Source: Brachypterus glaber (lineage: Eukaryota > Arthropoda > Insecta > Coleoptera > Kateretidae). From it: a stretch of DNA of 64,000 bases. Where the stretch lies: NCBI GenBank assembly GCA_958510825.1, contig OY294048.1, positions 15,517,589-15,581,588 on the forward strand, given 5' to 3'. The translations under genes were made by a program, and so were the position numbers. Below the pieces are notes generated by a model. The model ran no database searches. It had not been told where the DNA came from and saw only the letters and a list, made by a program, of their open reading frames with translations. Below are positions 44,521 through 55,625 of this stretch, piece by piece; the stretch's first letter is position 1; every line of letters starts with the position of its first letter.

Positions 44521-45000
44521 TTAGTTTTTTGTTGGCACAGATGTTGGTATTATAGTGGGAATATTATTTATGTACTTTATTGTGAGTTTTTCACCATTGT
44601 TTTCCCGCTTTAATATTTCGTCCCTCATATTCTTTATTGATTCTCTTTGTAGAGGAGTCAAATCCGCTGAGAAGGTATATTTAGGGTTATCTAATTTCTT
44701 CTTTGATTTTAATGCCAGAAGTGCCGAAGCCTGACTTGAAAAAATAACCTTAACGGGTCTCTTCTTATTACCAGTCTGCTTTCCGATCCGTGTAACCTTT
44801 ATTATATCGTGATCCAGGTTTAATTTTCGTAGATCATTAGATACTTCTTCTTTATCATGTTGAATCCTGTTATTCAGAATTTTAGATGTTGATTCTGGTA
44901 TATTGTAAAATATAATATTTTTGCTACGAATGGTGCGGTCGTTTACTTCGTTGATTATTTTTTCAGAGTTATTTTGGCAATCTTTCTTAAGTTCCACCAT
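44521..45000 (-). CDS. LINE ORF1 (RRM-like RNA-binding protein)
   Basis: 159 residues. NIIFYNIPES near residue 28, then HDIIKVTRIGK and RPVKVIFSSQASALLAL form an RRM-like fold of the kind found in ORF1 of L1-, I- and CR1-related LINEs. A basic C-terminal region follows (TPLQRESIKNMRDEIL), which is typical of these proteins. The N-terminal coiled coil normally seen upstream is nearly absent: the protein starts MVELKKDCQNNSEKIINEV, probably the end of the coiled coil. It is therefore likely 5'-truncated. It ends 20 bp before the ORF2 frame. Confidence 0.7.
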   Translation of the reverse strand: MVELKKDCQNNSEKIINEVNDRTIRSKNIIFYNIPESTSKILNNRIQHDKEEVSNDLRKLNLDHDIIKVTRIGKQTGNKKRPVKVIFSSQASALLALKSKKKLDNPKYTFSADLTPLQRESIKNMRDEILKRENNGEKLTIKYINNIPTIIPTSVPTKN

Positions 45001-45639
45001 TTCTGCTTTATTATTATTAAATTATATTATTTAAATTTTCTTAGTTAAATGATTTTTTCCCGTAGTATAATATTGTAGGTTAGGTTTTTGGGGTATCGGG
45101 GGTATTCAATTAAAAAACTTCTTTTCTCTAAATTGTGACGTTTCGATAGGGCCTTTCTATCGTTTTCGAACCTTTAATTAATAAATACTGAATTAGCATA
45201 ATTAACAACAATAAATTAAGGCATGAGCAAAACATTTTCTGCCATTATGCAAAAAAAAATAATTTTTATACTTAATTATTATATTAAAATTCAAAGTCTC
45301 TCATTTGTCAACACATCTACAAACATTTTACCATAAAGTTGGACGTTATACATCCTATTTTAAATACATAAATACAATTTTCTACATAAAATTACAGATA
45401 CAAACATTGACAGGTTAAAAAAATTCTTCTTCTTCTTCTTCTTCTTCTTTTTCTTCTTCTACTATTTGGCATGGCTAAACACAGAACTAGAAACAAAGAA
45501 AGAACCTAAGTACCTTTTCTGAAGAATGTCATTTTTGTATTTGAACCAAATTAAAGTAGACTCCACTTAATCCCTCAACATCTGATTTTTTATTTCTCGA
45601 GTCCTTTTCTTTTTAAAAGACCCAGTAAAAAAAGCTGAA

Positions 45640-45946
45640 AGATCCAACCTAATTTATAGAATAAAGTGCCAAGGATGCCAAGGGACCTGTCGGGAATACA
45701 GGACAAAAACTATGCAAACGACTTTCTGGACATAAAAGCTCTATCAAATCTAGAAGGAGAGAGAGCACGGCCCTAACACAACATACTGTAGATTTTGGCC
45801 ATACAGCAGATCTAGAAAATGTGGATATTTTGTATAATGAAAAAAATAAGAGAAAAAGAGAAATTGCAGAAATGATTTTTATCAAAAAAGAAAAGGACTC
45901 GATAAATAAAAAATTAGATGTTGAGGGATTAAGTGGATTACTTTAA
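45640..45946 (+). pseudogene. GIY-YIG endonuclease of a Penelope-like element (frameshifted)
   Basis: Begins SNLIYRIKCQGCQGT, the N-terminal strand of the GIY-YIG domain with its CxxC. A frameshift near 45690 destroys the YIG strand. The frame resumes with KLCKRLSGHKSSIK (contains the conserved Arg and HK), then ALTQHTVDFGHTADL (H...GH) and EIAEMIFIKKEKDSINKKLD (conserved Glu and the I.K..IN tail), ending at TAA 45944-45946. This order matches the C-terminal nuclease of Penelope elements. The last ~60 bases are duplicated in inverted form in the left arm (45548-45612), so the arms were created by an event that copied the coding 3' end as well. Confidence 0.75.
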
Positions 45947-46334
45947 TTTGGTTCAAATACAAAAATGACATTCTTCAGAAAAGGTACTTAGGTTCTTTCT
46001 TTGTTTCTAGTTCTGTGTTTAGCCATGCCAAATAGTAGAAGAAGAAGAAGAAGAAGAAGAAGAAGAAGAAGAAGAAGAAGAAGAAGAAATTTTTTAACCT
46101 GTCAATGTTTGTATCTGTAATTTTATGTAGAAAATTGTATTTATGTATTTAAAATAGGATGTATAACGTCCAACTTTATGGTAAAATGTTTGTAGATGTG
46201 TTGACAAATGAGAGACTTTGAATTTTAATTTGTAAGTATAAAAATTATTTTTTTTTGCATAATGGCAGAAAATGTTTTGCTCATGCCTTAATTTATTGTT
46301 GTTAATTTTGCTAATTCAGTATTTATTAATTAAA

Positions 46335-46375
46335 GGTTCGAAAACGATAGAAAGGCCCTATCGAAACGTCACAAT
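46335..46375 (+). ncRNA. Hammerhead-like motif of the Penelope remnant
   Basis: GGTTCGAAAACGATAG, loop AAAGGCC, CTATCGAAACGTCAC. GATAG/CTATC forms stem II, GAAAC is exact, and GTC follows directly. The CUGANGA box is degraded to TCGAAAACGA. The mirror copy is on the minus strand at 45126-45172. Confidence 0.4.
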
Positions 46376-46449
46376 TTAGAGAAAAGAAGTTTTTTAATTG
46401 AATACCCCCGATACCCCAAAAACCTAACCTACAATATTTAAATTTTCTT

Positions 46450-47200
46450 CAAAATATACTACTTTTTATTATATAGATTATATACTACGTTCTTAGAACG
46501 TCGTTCTTTATTAAAAATATAAAAATTTAAAATTATTGCTGCCGTAATGCCGATATAGAGTTTCATATCTGCTGATAACCGATATAGAGAATTTTTGCAG
46601 ATATTACCGATATCATATCGGTATCGGTCGATCCATATGCAAAATTTATTATTGAAATCATTACAACTGGTGTCATGTATAATTCAACTATAATCCGTTA
46701 TACCATATTAATGCACCTGCAGGCATATCAGGAATTCCCGAAATATCCTGCATCCAGTTAATATTCAATCAATCAATACTAGATCCTCGACAAGGCGACA
46801 GTCATACACCTGGAAAACAGTTTTAGTAACTATTACAAAAATTTAGCAACAATTACTTAAAGTAAATTTTGCATTTTTCTATATAAGATTTGACAATTAA
46901 AAAGTTAAAAAAAGTATGTTAAGAGCTGAAATTTGGGAAATAGTATATTTTTAACTTTCAACTCGAGAAATGCCGAGACACAGCTCTCATAATACAAGCA
47001 TGGCTTCAAAGAAGTAAAATCTAAAGCCAAAACAGGTTAGAAAAGAGATAATTTTTCTTGTTAAATAGCAAATAAGAACGATATACTTTTTATAATGCAC
47101 ACGAGTGTAAATAAATAAGATTGTTTTATATATCCATAAGTGTGCAAAATCCTATTAGGTTTGCAAAAAAAATCTGATAAACTCATTTTTTTTCTGCGTG
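46450..47200. other. no gene recognised
   Basis: AT-rich. GATATCATATCGGTATCGGT palindromic cluster at 46605-46630. CAATCAATCAATACTAGAT followed by CGACAAGGCGACAG at about 46764 recurs at 47209. Confidence 0.5.
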
Positions 47201-47507
47201 CAGTTTTCAATCAATCAATACTAGATGGTCCGCGACAAGGCGACAGCGCCATACATCACGTGAATAATTGCAAGAGTCGTGTTAGAGCGGCCCTAGGGCC
47301 TTGTACCTGTACGCCGTGCCGAGGGAACGAGGGCGATTGCCCGGCTTTGTTTCATTAGCGAATCATGTTCGGGCGGAATATCGAGGCAAACGACATTCCT
47401 TGGGTCAAAGCATGTAAAACTAAGCGGGGATTTAAGAAAACTTCCAATTTTTTTAGGAAAAGTTCGAGGGGTATTGTGCAGGAGAATTTTGATGTTCAAG
47501 CTTCGGG
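47201..47507. other. GC-rich patch, unrecognised
   Basis: 47208-47400 is clearly GC-richer and CpG-containing (GAGCGGCCCTAGGGCCTTG). The start duplicates 46764. It has an open frame on each strand but no domain I recognise. It could be a conserved non-coding element or part of a decayed repeat. Confidence 0.35.
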
Positions 47508-47612
47508 AATTAGAGGATTTATTTGGAAATTAGAGGAATTATTTGGAAATTAGAGGAATTATTGGGAAATTAGAGAAATTATTTGTAAAATTAGGCGAAT
47601 TATTTGGGAAAC
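47508..47612. repeat. GGAAATTAGAGGAATTATTT tandem repeat
   Basis: About five diverged 22-bp units. Confidence 0.8.
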
Positions 47613-49453
47613 GAGTTGGTAAATTACTCGTCATTAAAACAAGAAGTAATTATATCAAAAAATTATTTCATTAGTCCGATGAATCTTTTTATGTATTTAT
47701 TCTTAAAATTCGTTGATTTATTTATTTCAATAATCAAAAATTGAAACGGGTACCTTTTCTAGACGGGTGGAAATCTTCTAAGGTATTTTAAACTAATCGT
47801 AAAAGTTTAAGTCTATCAGCAATGTTCTTGTTTTCGTTTTTCACGGATTCGTTACTTTTTCTGTATTTTTTGACCAGTTCCTTTTGTTTTTTCTTTCTAG
47901 CTTTATAGAATTGTCTTTTCTAACGAGGGCATTATCAGATATAAATTTATTCAAAAACATCAACATTTTATTTTACCTATGTCTAAATTTTTACTATTCT
48001 CAAAATTTGACATATAACACTAGGCAACAAATCTCAACTTTTTTTTTTGCCCCGATCGGAAAGTAAATTTTTCTTACTAATTCGAGGGCGTAGAAACCGA
48101 ATCTGACCTTAGAAAAATTTCAGCACCTAAAATTTTTGAGATGTAAGTCCAGGAAATAATGACGTTTTTTTCAAAATCTTAAAAAAAAGAGTGGGATTTT
48201 GAAAATTTTAGGGTATATTAAAAAAATACGAGGAACTCAAAAATATATATGCCAATGACCTACTGTCAGAGTAAGTACGCGAAAAAAATAAAAAGCTTAG
48301 AATGAAAGTGCAGAGTTTACTTAATTGCTCTTTTGTGGCAAAACTATCAAATCTGTATAAAAATTTTATAGGACTTAATTTGTAGATTATAAAATTCTCT
48401 ACAAAAATATTAATACAAATATTTTTTTATTTTGCTTAGTTTGTTCGTAGAAAGTAAATAAATGAAAAAGAAACAAAATTAAAGTACACAGTATAAACTT
48501 TTTTCCCGAGCCCAAAAAATATATTTTTCTTATCAATTTAAAGGCGCAGAATCCAAATTTGACCTTAAACAAAAATCCAGCACGTCTTATTTTTTAAATT
48601 TTAGTACAGGCAATTATGACAATTTAAAAATAATTTATAAAACAAAATATTGTGTATTTTTTTTGTTTTTTTTTAATGATTCTACATCATAAAAATGTTA
48701 CTTTATAATATTACCATATTACGTAACATTTTTTTAGTTTATTTTTGACCCCCTAGTAATTATTTTTGACAATTTTTAGCATGAGTACGTGGCGATAAGC
48801 TTGTCTCCTTAAGCACCCTTCTTCTTACCCTCCACCCCTACTTAGTCACTACCCTACTTTTGTCACATTATCCATTTTTTTATATTTATTTTGATAATAT
48901 CCCTAATTATGCTACCTATGAATTTAAAGTTTCCATGTTTTAAGTTGGATATTTTTTAACTAATATTGAGTCGCCGAATCTAAATTTGTCCTCGGAATAT
49001 TTTTATCTCCCATGATTTTAGAACAAAAGAGGGATAAAATAATGATTTTTTAACATTTTTATCTCATTTTTCTCAGAAAACTTAGGTAATAGAAATATTC
49101 TGAGGCCAGATTCGGTTTCAGCTACCCAAAATTAGTTAAAAAACATATGACAATCAGGGCAAGTGTAATTAAAAACTATAAATATATCAAAATTTATTAA
49201 AATGCCTATATCTCGGAAAGTAATACTCCTACGATAAAAATGATCACGTGTGTTTTTGTAGGGAATTAAACATTATTCATTTATGTAAAAAAAATTGTCC
49301 TACTATAAATAATAAGTGAGATATCGCTAAAAATTATAGTTTTTGTCGTTAATGTTAACCATATTTGATGTCATCAAAAATGTTAACCATATTTGATGTG
49401 AAAAATTGATTTTTGGGTTGATTTTAATAACTGGTGTTTCCACCCGTAAAAAA
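47613..49453. other. no gene; old interspersed repeats
   Basis: Two diverged copies of a repeat with CGCAGAATCC.AATTTGACCTTA (about 48050-48130, 48480-48600), a TTACGTAACATTTTTTTAG fragment at 48718, and the uninterrupted paralogue (48940-49150) of the repeat carrying the 25.3-kb LINE. No coding content. Confidence 0.55.
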
Positions 49454-49600
49454 AATAGTTATTTATATACCAAGGGACTAAACTGACTGTTTTAGTCCCG
49501 CTGCATGAATGTTTCCTGAGCAAGCGTAGCGAGCGAGGGAAACAGAAATGCAAGGGACTAAAACAGCCAAGTTTAGTCCTGAGGTATATACACTATTTTT
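49454..49600. repeat. Compound hairpin with a GCGTAGCG core
   Basis: Arms GGACTAAACTGACTGTTTTA / TAAAACAGCCAAGTTTAGTCC, with a nested GTTTCC/GGAAAC stem and a loop TGAGCAAGCGTAGCGAGCGA. AATAGT(T)ATTTATA / TATATACACTATT extends the outer stem. Hairpins with a similar GC-rich core are at 56321-56440 and 62470-62572. Confidence 0.7.
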
Positions 49601-50241
49601 TGCAGGACCAAGCATAATTTACGTAGGTAGATAAAATTAAAATTAAAAACCATGCGTCTAAAATCGGGTGTTTTATTTTCGTAATTTAATCAAGATGGCT
49701 GTAAATTGCGAAAAGTCAGTTTCACGGCTATCGCGACTTCAATTGTTTTTTAATATGGTTGACACAAACGTCAAAAAAATGGACGAAGATGATAAATTTT
49801 AAGTTATGTATAAATTGTTATAACAATGTTATTTTTAAAGGTTTTCTTTGTTACAATCAAATAAATTGGTTTGAATAGCTAATTAATTACAAAACATCAC
49901 CAAACCTAATTTTTGAACCAGCAAAGCACATAGTTAGTATAATATTTTAATATTATCAAGGTTGCCGTGATTTTTATTCCCTTGGGAGAAAAACGGCAAG
50001 TTTAGTCCCGAAAATGAAAGCGTAAAATTAGGTTATAGTCTTGGTCGTGCAAAAATTAAGTTATAATAACTTTAAAGTATTGATATAATAAAACTTGCTC
50101 TGTTGCAATTAAAAACATTCATCGGTTCAAAAATAATGTATTTTTCTCGTTTTTGGATGTTATTAGTTAATGCTGATTATAAAACTTTTGGGTTTGGACT
50201 ACAAAAAATTTAACCTAACCTGCTGTGTGCAGTCTGACCTG
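49601..50241. other. no gene recognised
   Basis: AT-rich. GGCAAGTTTAGTCCCG at about 49992 echoes the hairpin arm just upstream. Nothing coding. Confidence 0.55.
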
Positions 50242-50472
50242 CTTAGTTAAAACGTCGTAACTAACATTGCTATTATCCCTAAATTTTTCGAATAAATGGC
50301 CAAATTCCCTGACTTCCAGGTTTTAATTTCAATTTCCCTGAATTTTCCCTGACTTCCCTGGTTTCTCTGACTGGTTGGAACCCTGAAGAATAGATAGATA
50401 TGGCATAGAACAACCGGTATATGCAGATAAGCTGAAAATGACAAAAATGTTAGTTAGGACGTTTTAACTAAG
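50242..50472. mobile_element. MITE, 231 bp
   Basis: Ends CTTAGTTAAAACGTCGTAAC and GTTAGGACGTTTTAACTAAG (27-bp terminal inverted repeat continuing into TAACATT / AATGTTA). The interior has repeated TTCCCTGAC..CC(T/A)GG units. No clear duplication, so superfamily open. Confidence 0.75.
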
Positions 50473-51659
50473 GAGGGTAGCAGTATCAAGAATTATTTAA
50501 TTCCGAGTATATAATATGCATCGAAATCCTATCCTAGCATATTCATGAGATTGAATAATACCTCCAGACACTGTTATCCTCCTCCCCCTGCTACTCGCTT
50601 TATGGAGTGGCCTTTGTATACCTGCAGGCCATAAATAAGCCTAATCATAAATTAACCCCAAAAGCCCAATCGTCCCCTTGTTAGAAACCGCCCCCTTTTC
50701 AGTATATATTGGACCTCGTTAGGTCTGTGTCACATGTTCGACAGTATGTCAATGGTCGCAGAGAACTTTGTCCTTCCGGGCTTTTGGAAAATATGCAACT
50801 TAACGTTGGAGTCTTCATGAGAAGGGAATTTTAAATACAACAACACAATGTAGTCCTGAAGCCAATTAAAGTTTCAAAGAAAGGTCAATAGAAACAACCG
50901 TTGCACGGCTAGTTTCAAAAAGTTTCACCTAAAAAGTCTGGCAACTCCGATGGTTTTTCTAATTATGATTCTGTGGTGTATTTTATGCATTCTGAGTAAA
51001 AATTAAAAAAATCGTTAGATGGATTTTTTTGCAGCATCGTCTTGACACTTTTACCAAGGGACAGGGATTCATCTTTGGTCTAATAAAAACAAGCTTCCTT
51101 ATAGATTTTGAGTTGCCGAGTCCATCTGTTCTTAAAATTTAGTTACATTGTTTAGTTTTTGCAAAATATATCTTATATTCAGGAAGTTGTCCAATTTTGG
51201 AAGTCTATAATTCTGGAACGGCAATGTGTTTTAATACTTTTTCGGCCTTGATCTAAGGTTTTATTTCAAATACGGCTAAACATCGAAGTTGGCAGACTTT
51301 TTATGTGAAACTTTTTAAAACTAGTCGTGAATGGTAAAACGGGATCTAAGCTATTCATAACCGTCAACAGCAAAATCGCAGCAGATCGTTTTCGAAAGTT
51401 TTCTGTTGAAAGTTCTTGGTGATTACAATTTTAAGTATAATTTGGACTTTATGTAACAATTTTAGTTAAATGTTTTCCGTAAAATCCGAAATCGTTTACA
51501 ACTGTTTTATTAATTTATGTTTTTGAAAAAAATGCAAATATAAAAATTAATTTTTGCAGTTTAGGTCACTTTTATTAACTATACGCTAGGTGTTAGAAGA
51601 AAGTTGGGCAGACCAAGAATGGAATGGTCATAATTAAAAAAGGATTTAGAGTGTAGGAA
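50473..51659. other. no gene recognised
   Basis: 50640-50830 is GC-richer, with a TATATATTGG TATA-like motif at about 50704. No recognisable exon follows. 50900-51310 has an inverted pair (AAAAAGTTTCACCTAAAAAG / CTTTTTATGTGAAACTTTTT). Confidence 0.45.
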
Positions 51660-53105
51660 ATAAGTAAGTAATTTATTTGTAGAAAAATACAATAGAAAAA
51701 TACATTTATAAATAGCATTATTTTGGAACACACTAAGCATAGATTGTATTGTGTTCCAATGTTTTAAATAATATATTATAACAAATAATATGTTTAATAT
51801 TTTTTTTTATAATTATAATATGAAAATTTTTAATATTTACTTATTTTTTTTATAATTATTAATATAATTTTTTGTAGTGTTATTAAAATTAGTGTAACAG
51901 TATTTATTTAAGAGAATCGGTGAAGAACATGAATGAAATAAAATTTCTTTGAGTTAGTAATAAAATTATGAATGTTTTTTTTTAAATATATGGTTTTTGT
52001 TAAGAGGTAAATTACGTAAGCTAGCAGGTAGATTATAAAACTTAGGTCCAAGAAAATTTAAAAATCTTTGGGAAATTGATTTATTTATTTTTTGCGTTGC
52101 AAGGTTATTATTCTGGTTTGCTCTAGTATTGTAATCGTGCGAAATTAATAAAAAAAAATCTTTTTCTGAACAAAAATAACATCTGTTTTTGCATAAACAA
52201 GGCGAATGTTTAGTAACTGAGTTTCATCATACAGTTTTTCAGTAATGTATCTTTCAACTTTCCTATATGCAATTTTTATGATGTAATTTTGAGTTATTTG
52301 TAATAAATTTAGGGCATTATCATATAATCCCCCCAGACAATAATGCCGTACTGCAATATAGACTCGACCAAGGCTTTGTACATCATTTTTTAAACCTTAC
52401 AGTTTAAGTAGTTTCTAAGTTGGTAAAAGAGGTAGATAGTTTTACGGATTTTTGCATTTATATAAAATTTTTTGTGGTTCATAGTTAGTAAGCTATTATC
52501 CAACCAACAGTTCACAGTGCTTAGTCCAATTGATGCTATTTTATATACACTAATCCAACTGTTAGACCTAAACAAAAGCACAGTATCCTCTGCATAGGAG
52601 ATGATTCTGCAGCCTATATCCAACCTTGTAATTTCGTCAATATATATTAAAAATAAAATTGGACCAAGCACTGTTCCCTGGGGTTCTCCAGTTTCAATAA
52701 ACAAAGGATCACTTAAGAAGCCATTAACTTTTACATACTGTTTTCGATCTAGTAAATAACTCTTTAAAACATTCAGTGCCATACCTCTTATACCAACTTT
52801 TTCTGGTCTTTCTAGTAATATTCTATGGATACCGTGTCAAAAGCCTTGGCCAAGTCTAAAAACACAGCCAGACATTTTTAATTTTGATCAACTGAAAAGT
52901 TAATATCTTTCATAAGCTGATATATTGCAGATTGGGAATTTTTATTATTACGAAAACCGTACTGATTATCGGAAAGCATGTAAAAAGTTTCTAGAAAATC
53001 TAGCAGTCTACTTTTTTAACATTTAGCAAGGTTTAATATCAGAGATATTGGTATATAATTAGCAATTTCTAGACGACTCTTCACTTTACGGAATTTTTAT
53101 TTAAA
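51660..53105 (-). pseudogene. Decayed LINE (RT palm, thumb and C-terminus)
   Basis: On the minus strand: NYIPISLILNLAKC near 53060 (RT block 2), LAKAFDTVS near 52840 (first catalytic Asp), then an open stretch 52390-52782 with LKSYLLDRKQYVKVNG and GEPQGTVLGPILFLIYIDEI. The catalytic box is mutated to SYAED (normally YADD or FADD). Beyond that, in shifted frames, are YGIIVWG (about 52345), LLNIRLVYAK, and a C-terminus RFLNFLGPKFYNLPASLRN, stopping at 51908. Several frameshifts, stops and the loss of the first Asp in the YxDD box show it is dead. The 3' end at about 51660 ends in (TAAG)/(CTTA) units. The GPKxYNxLP...R closing motif is common to CR1/Jockey-type LINEs. Confidence 0.7.
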
Positions 53106-54112
53106 GACTTTTGGGACTATTCAACTTTTAAATTTTTTTAATAAAAATAAAAAAAACTAGAGGATTTTCGATATAACTGTGTAAGTATAAATGAAAGAAA
53201 TAATAACTTAAATAGTAAGAACTTAAAAATGATCATTAGGTGATGATGAAATTTCCGTATCAATAATTATTGTCAACACCGTTCAGGCTTTAGATCTTGG
53301 CATACTAGTCGTAGAGTTAACGATTTTACTGACTAACGAACAATTAGTGATTTATGTTCCTGCAAATGACTGTATGTCTTAATAGCGCATCTTGCGCATC
53401 TCATTCTCGGCAAGATTGATGGCACCGGGTGTTTATGCGTTTACGTGCCAGACCAATGGACCAGTCGGCTGCCACAGCTGAAAACGCGGTAACCAAAAAT
53501 AAGGTTTTACTATACTGATTTAAAGAAAATTTATATGCACCTAAAATTTTGTCCCGAACTGTTTTTTTTGACCGCATAGACTTGTATCTTATTTTGTAGG
53601 TTCTTTGATAATTATTTACTAGATTTTGTTTTCTTTTTGCCAAATTTCGCTATATTTCAAAAATGTTAATTATAGTGTACATTATTTTAGGTAAAAACCC
53701 TTGAATCCTTGCGCTATCTTTAGGTCTTTTATTTTCCATTATTATTAATAATTAAAATTTGGTACGTAACCAATAAAATAACATTTTATTTATTTTTTCC
53801 TATGTTTATTTATTTATTTTACTAAATATCTCGAAAACGGTAATATTTACACAAAAAATGATTATATCCATTCTTGTAGGGCATAAAAACACCTTTTTAT
53901 TATATATATAATATATAACTTTATATACCTAACTTAGCAAGTTATTGAAAAAAATAATTTTTTCCCCTTTTGTCCCACTTATGGCACATCAACTTAAAAA
54001 AAAAATCAAAATCAAATTTTAAGTTTAAAAACCTGTGTTTCAATTTTTTAGTCTTTGTCTTAAACCGTTGCCAAGTTATGGTATTGAAAAGTTGTACGTT
54101 TTAATATAAATA
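53106..54112. other. no gene recognised
   Basis: AT-rich. An 80-codon open frame at 53401-53643 (minus) has no recognisable motif. Nothing else seen. Confidence 0.5.
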
Positions 54113-54311
54113 CACTGCCCAGTAAAAGAGCTTTCCCATTTTACACCTCCGCGCGTAAAATGGATTTGTTTATTATCAGATTCACTTTCAGCAACCATAA
54201 AAACCTTAATATACCAATTTTCATGAAAACTACCCTCTGCTCCTTTGGGGGTGAAGTTAGAATTTTGTTATAATCAGATTCCCTTTCAACAACCTCAAAA
54301 ACCCCAATACA
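54113..54311. repeat. Second copy of the ACTGCCCAGTAAAAGAGC repeat
   Basis: Matches 10681-10980 (CACTGCCCAGTAAAAGAGCT, ACCTCCGCGCGTAAAATGG, CAGATTCACTTTCAGCAACC), with two internal units. It ends abruptly at AACCCCAATACAC, where the next repeat begins, suggesting an insertion junction. Confidence 0.75.
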
Positions 54312-55625
54312 CGGTGTATTTGAAATAGCGTCGGAAATTTTAACAGATGATTCTATATCATAAAATATGACAAAAAGTTCCTATAAACATATGTCTAAAA
54401 ATGCGTCATAAGAGAGCTACGCCCCTTTGAAAGTGGCTAAAAAAATCGGTTTTTATTTAATAACTCAGGAACCCTTTAAGATATATCAACGAGGTTTTGC
54501 ACGTCAACTAATCCTACCAAGGCCCGTTTTTATGTGTTATTTTCATGTACTTATTTCAACCAGGGGTGTGCGAAACGGGGGGGAGCTTATCAGTTTTTTG
54601 TCCCAAACTTTTTTCTGTGTAACTTTTTTGCAAATTTATTTCCGAAATATAAAAAAGGTACTCTTGTTGTAATACTGTAGGATTAACCGTTTTCGAGAAA
54701 AATTCATTTGAAGGTGAAATTCCACGGTTCGAGGACGAAAAATTAAATACTAAAATGTTTAAAATCAAAATTTTAATGATGCAGGGCGAATGTACATTAA
54801 AAACTAAGAAAAAAACCTCATACACAGGTACTTCCAAAAATCAATCCTAATGGAGCTACACGGAAAGAAATTAGTGGGCTCTGCGCTATACATTATAAGA
54901 TATTTGGTAACAGTGGCAAATTATAGTGATTTAAGCTATAGATTATAAGGGACACAATAACTAATAATGTTAAAAATAAATTGGAAACGATTATATATAT
55001 TACAGACACGATTATATTTAATACAGGCACTATTATAAATTTACAGAAATTTTATTATATTATAAAAATTATTAGCACGGACAATAATTAAATCTATTTA
55101 AGCTATAAATGCCATACTATTTGTTATATTTTATTATTCACTAAACAATTAAAGTATTTCATATAAATTTTTACACTGACTGCCATAATTGTAAGAGAAA
55201 GCCTTGTATTTATATAATAAGCGATTATAATTTGCTTGGTATGTGTGTTATAGCGCTCCTAGCTATAACTTTTTTTTCCATGTATGGTCTCCTAAATATG
55301 CACCATTTTTAAAGGGCTATGGTAGCTTTAAAAGCGTTTTTTCGACCTACATGTATGGAACCTTTTTTCTTAGTTTTTGATGTAGAATAACATTGCATCA
55401 TTAAAATTTTGGTTTTAGTATTTAATTTTTCGTCCTCGAACCGTGAAATTTCACCTTCAAATGAACTTTTCTCGAAAACGGTTAATCCTACACTATTACA
55501 ACAAGAGTACTTTTTTTAGTTTTTTGACCTGAGGAATCATATTTCAAAAATAAAATTGCAAAAAAGTTACACAGAAAAAAGTTTGGGACAAAAAACTGAT
55601 AAGGCCCCCCCGTTTCGCAAAAAAA
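54312..55625. repeat. Inverted pair of 'GAGCTACG' repeats with a nested MITE
   Basis: Left arm 54312-54856, right arm 55285-55625 inverted. Landmarks: GTGCGAAACGGGGGGGAGCTTATCAG versus CTGATAAGGCCCCCCCGTTTC; CTCGAAAACGGTTAATCCTACA; TTCGAGGACGAAAAATTAAA. This is the same family as at 6.8, 18.5 and 19.75 kb. The 54859-55282 element lies at the centre of the palindrome. Confidence 0.75.
54859..55282. mobile_element. MITE with TA duplication, 424 bp, nested
   Basis: Starts CACGGAAAGAAATTAG and ends CTATAACTTTTTTTTCCATG, flanked by TA (54857-54858, 55283-55284). Joining the flanks gives AATGGAGC-TA-TGGTCTCC, which resembles the AAGCGAGCTACGGTCC of the host repeat at 6.9 kb and supports insertion at that TA. 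Interior is AT-rich with no ORF. Confidence 0.65.

Larger units (their letters stand above)
41433..45027 (-). mobile_element. Second LINE (CR1/Jockey-like), near-intact coding
   Basis: On the minus strand: RRM-like ORF1, EN-RT ORF2, short AT-rich 3' UTR and an (AAAT)n tail (41437-41468 on the plus strand). AT-rich, like the host, in contrast to the Jockey LINE only 760 bp away. The 5' end is unclear. Upstream of ORF1 only about 30 bp remain before a 15-bp direct repeat that borders the Penelope-like element, so the LINE is either 5'-truncated or was interrupted there. Confidence 0.8.
45043..46434. mobile_element. Penelope-like element remnant with inverted arms
   Basis: Long inverted repeat: left arm 45069-45612, right arm 45885-46438, about 550 bp each with high identity. 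Between them are ~270 bp of coding sequence for a GIY-YIG endonuclease. A 15-bp direct repeat TATTTAAATTTTCTT lies at 45028-45042 and 46435-46449, just outside the arms, and is a plausible target duplication. Each arm has a hammerhead-like module and a (TTC/GAA)n tract (45422-45466, 46037-46088). GIY-YIG plus hammerhead-bearing terminal repeats in complex orientation is the hallmark of Penelope-like elements. The RT is missing. Confidence 0.75.

Noticed and set aside
47140..47358. 72-codon plus-strand frame in the GC-rich patch
   Set aside because: No domain, starts in AT-rich repeat sequence; not supportable as an exon.
53401..53643. 80-codon basic frame on the minus strand
   Set aside because: Isolated, no motif recognised, adjacent to a decayed LINE; likely chance.
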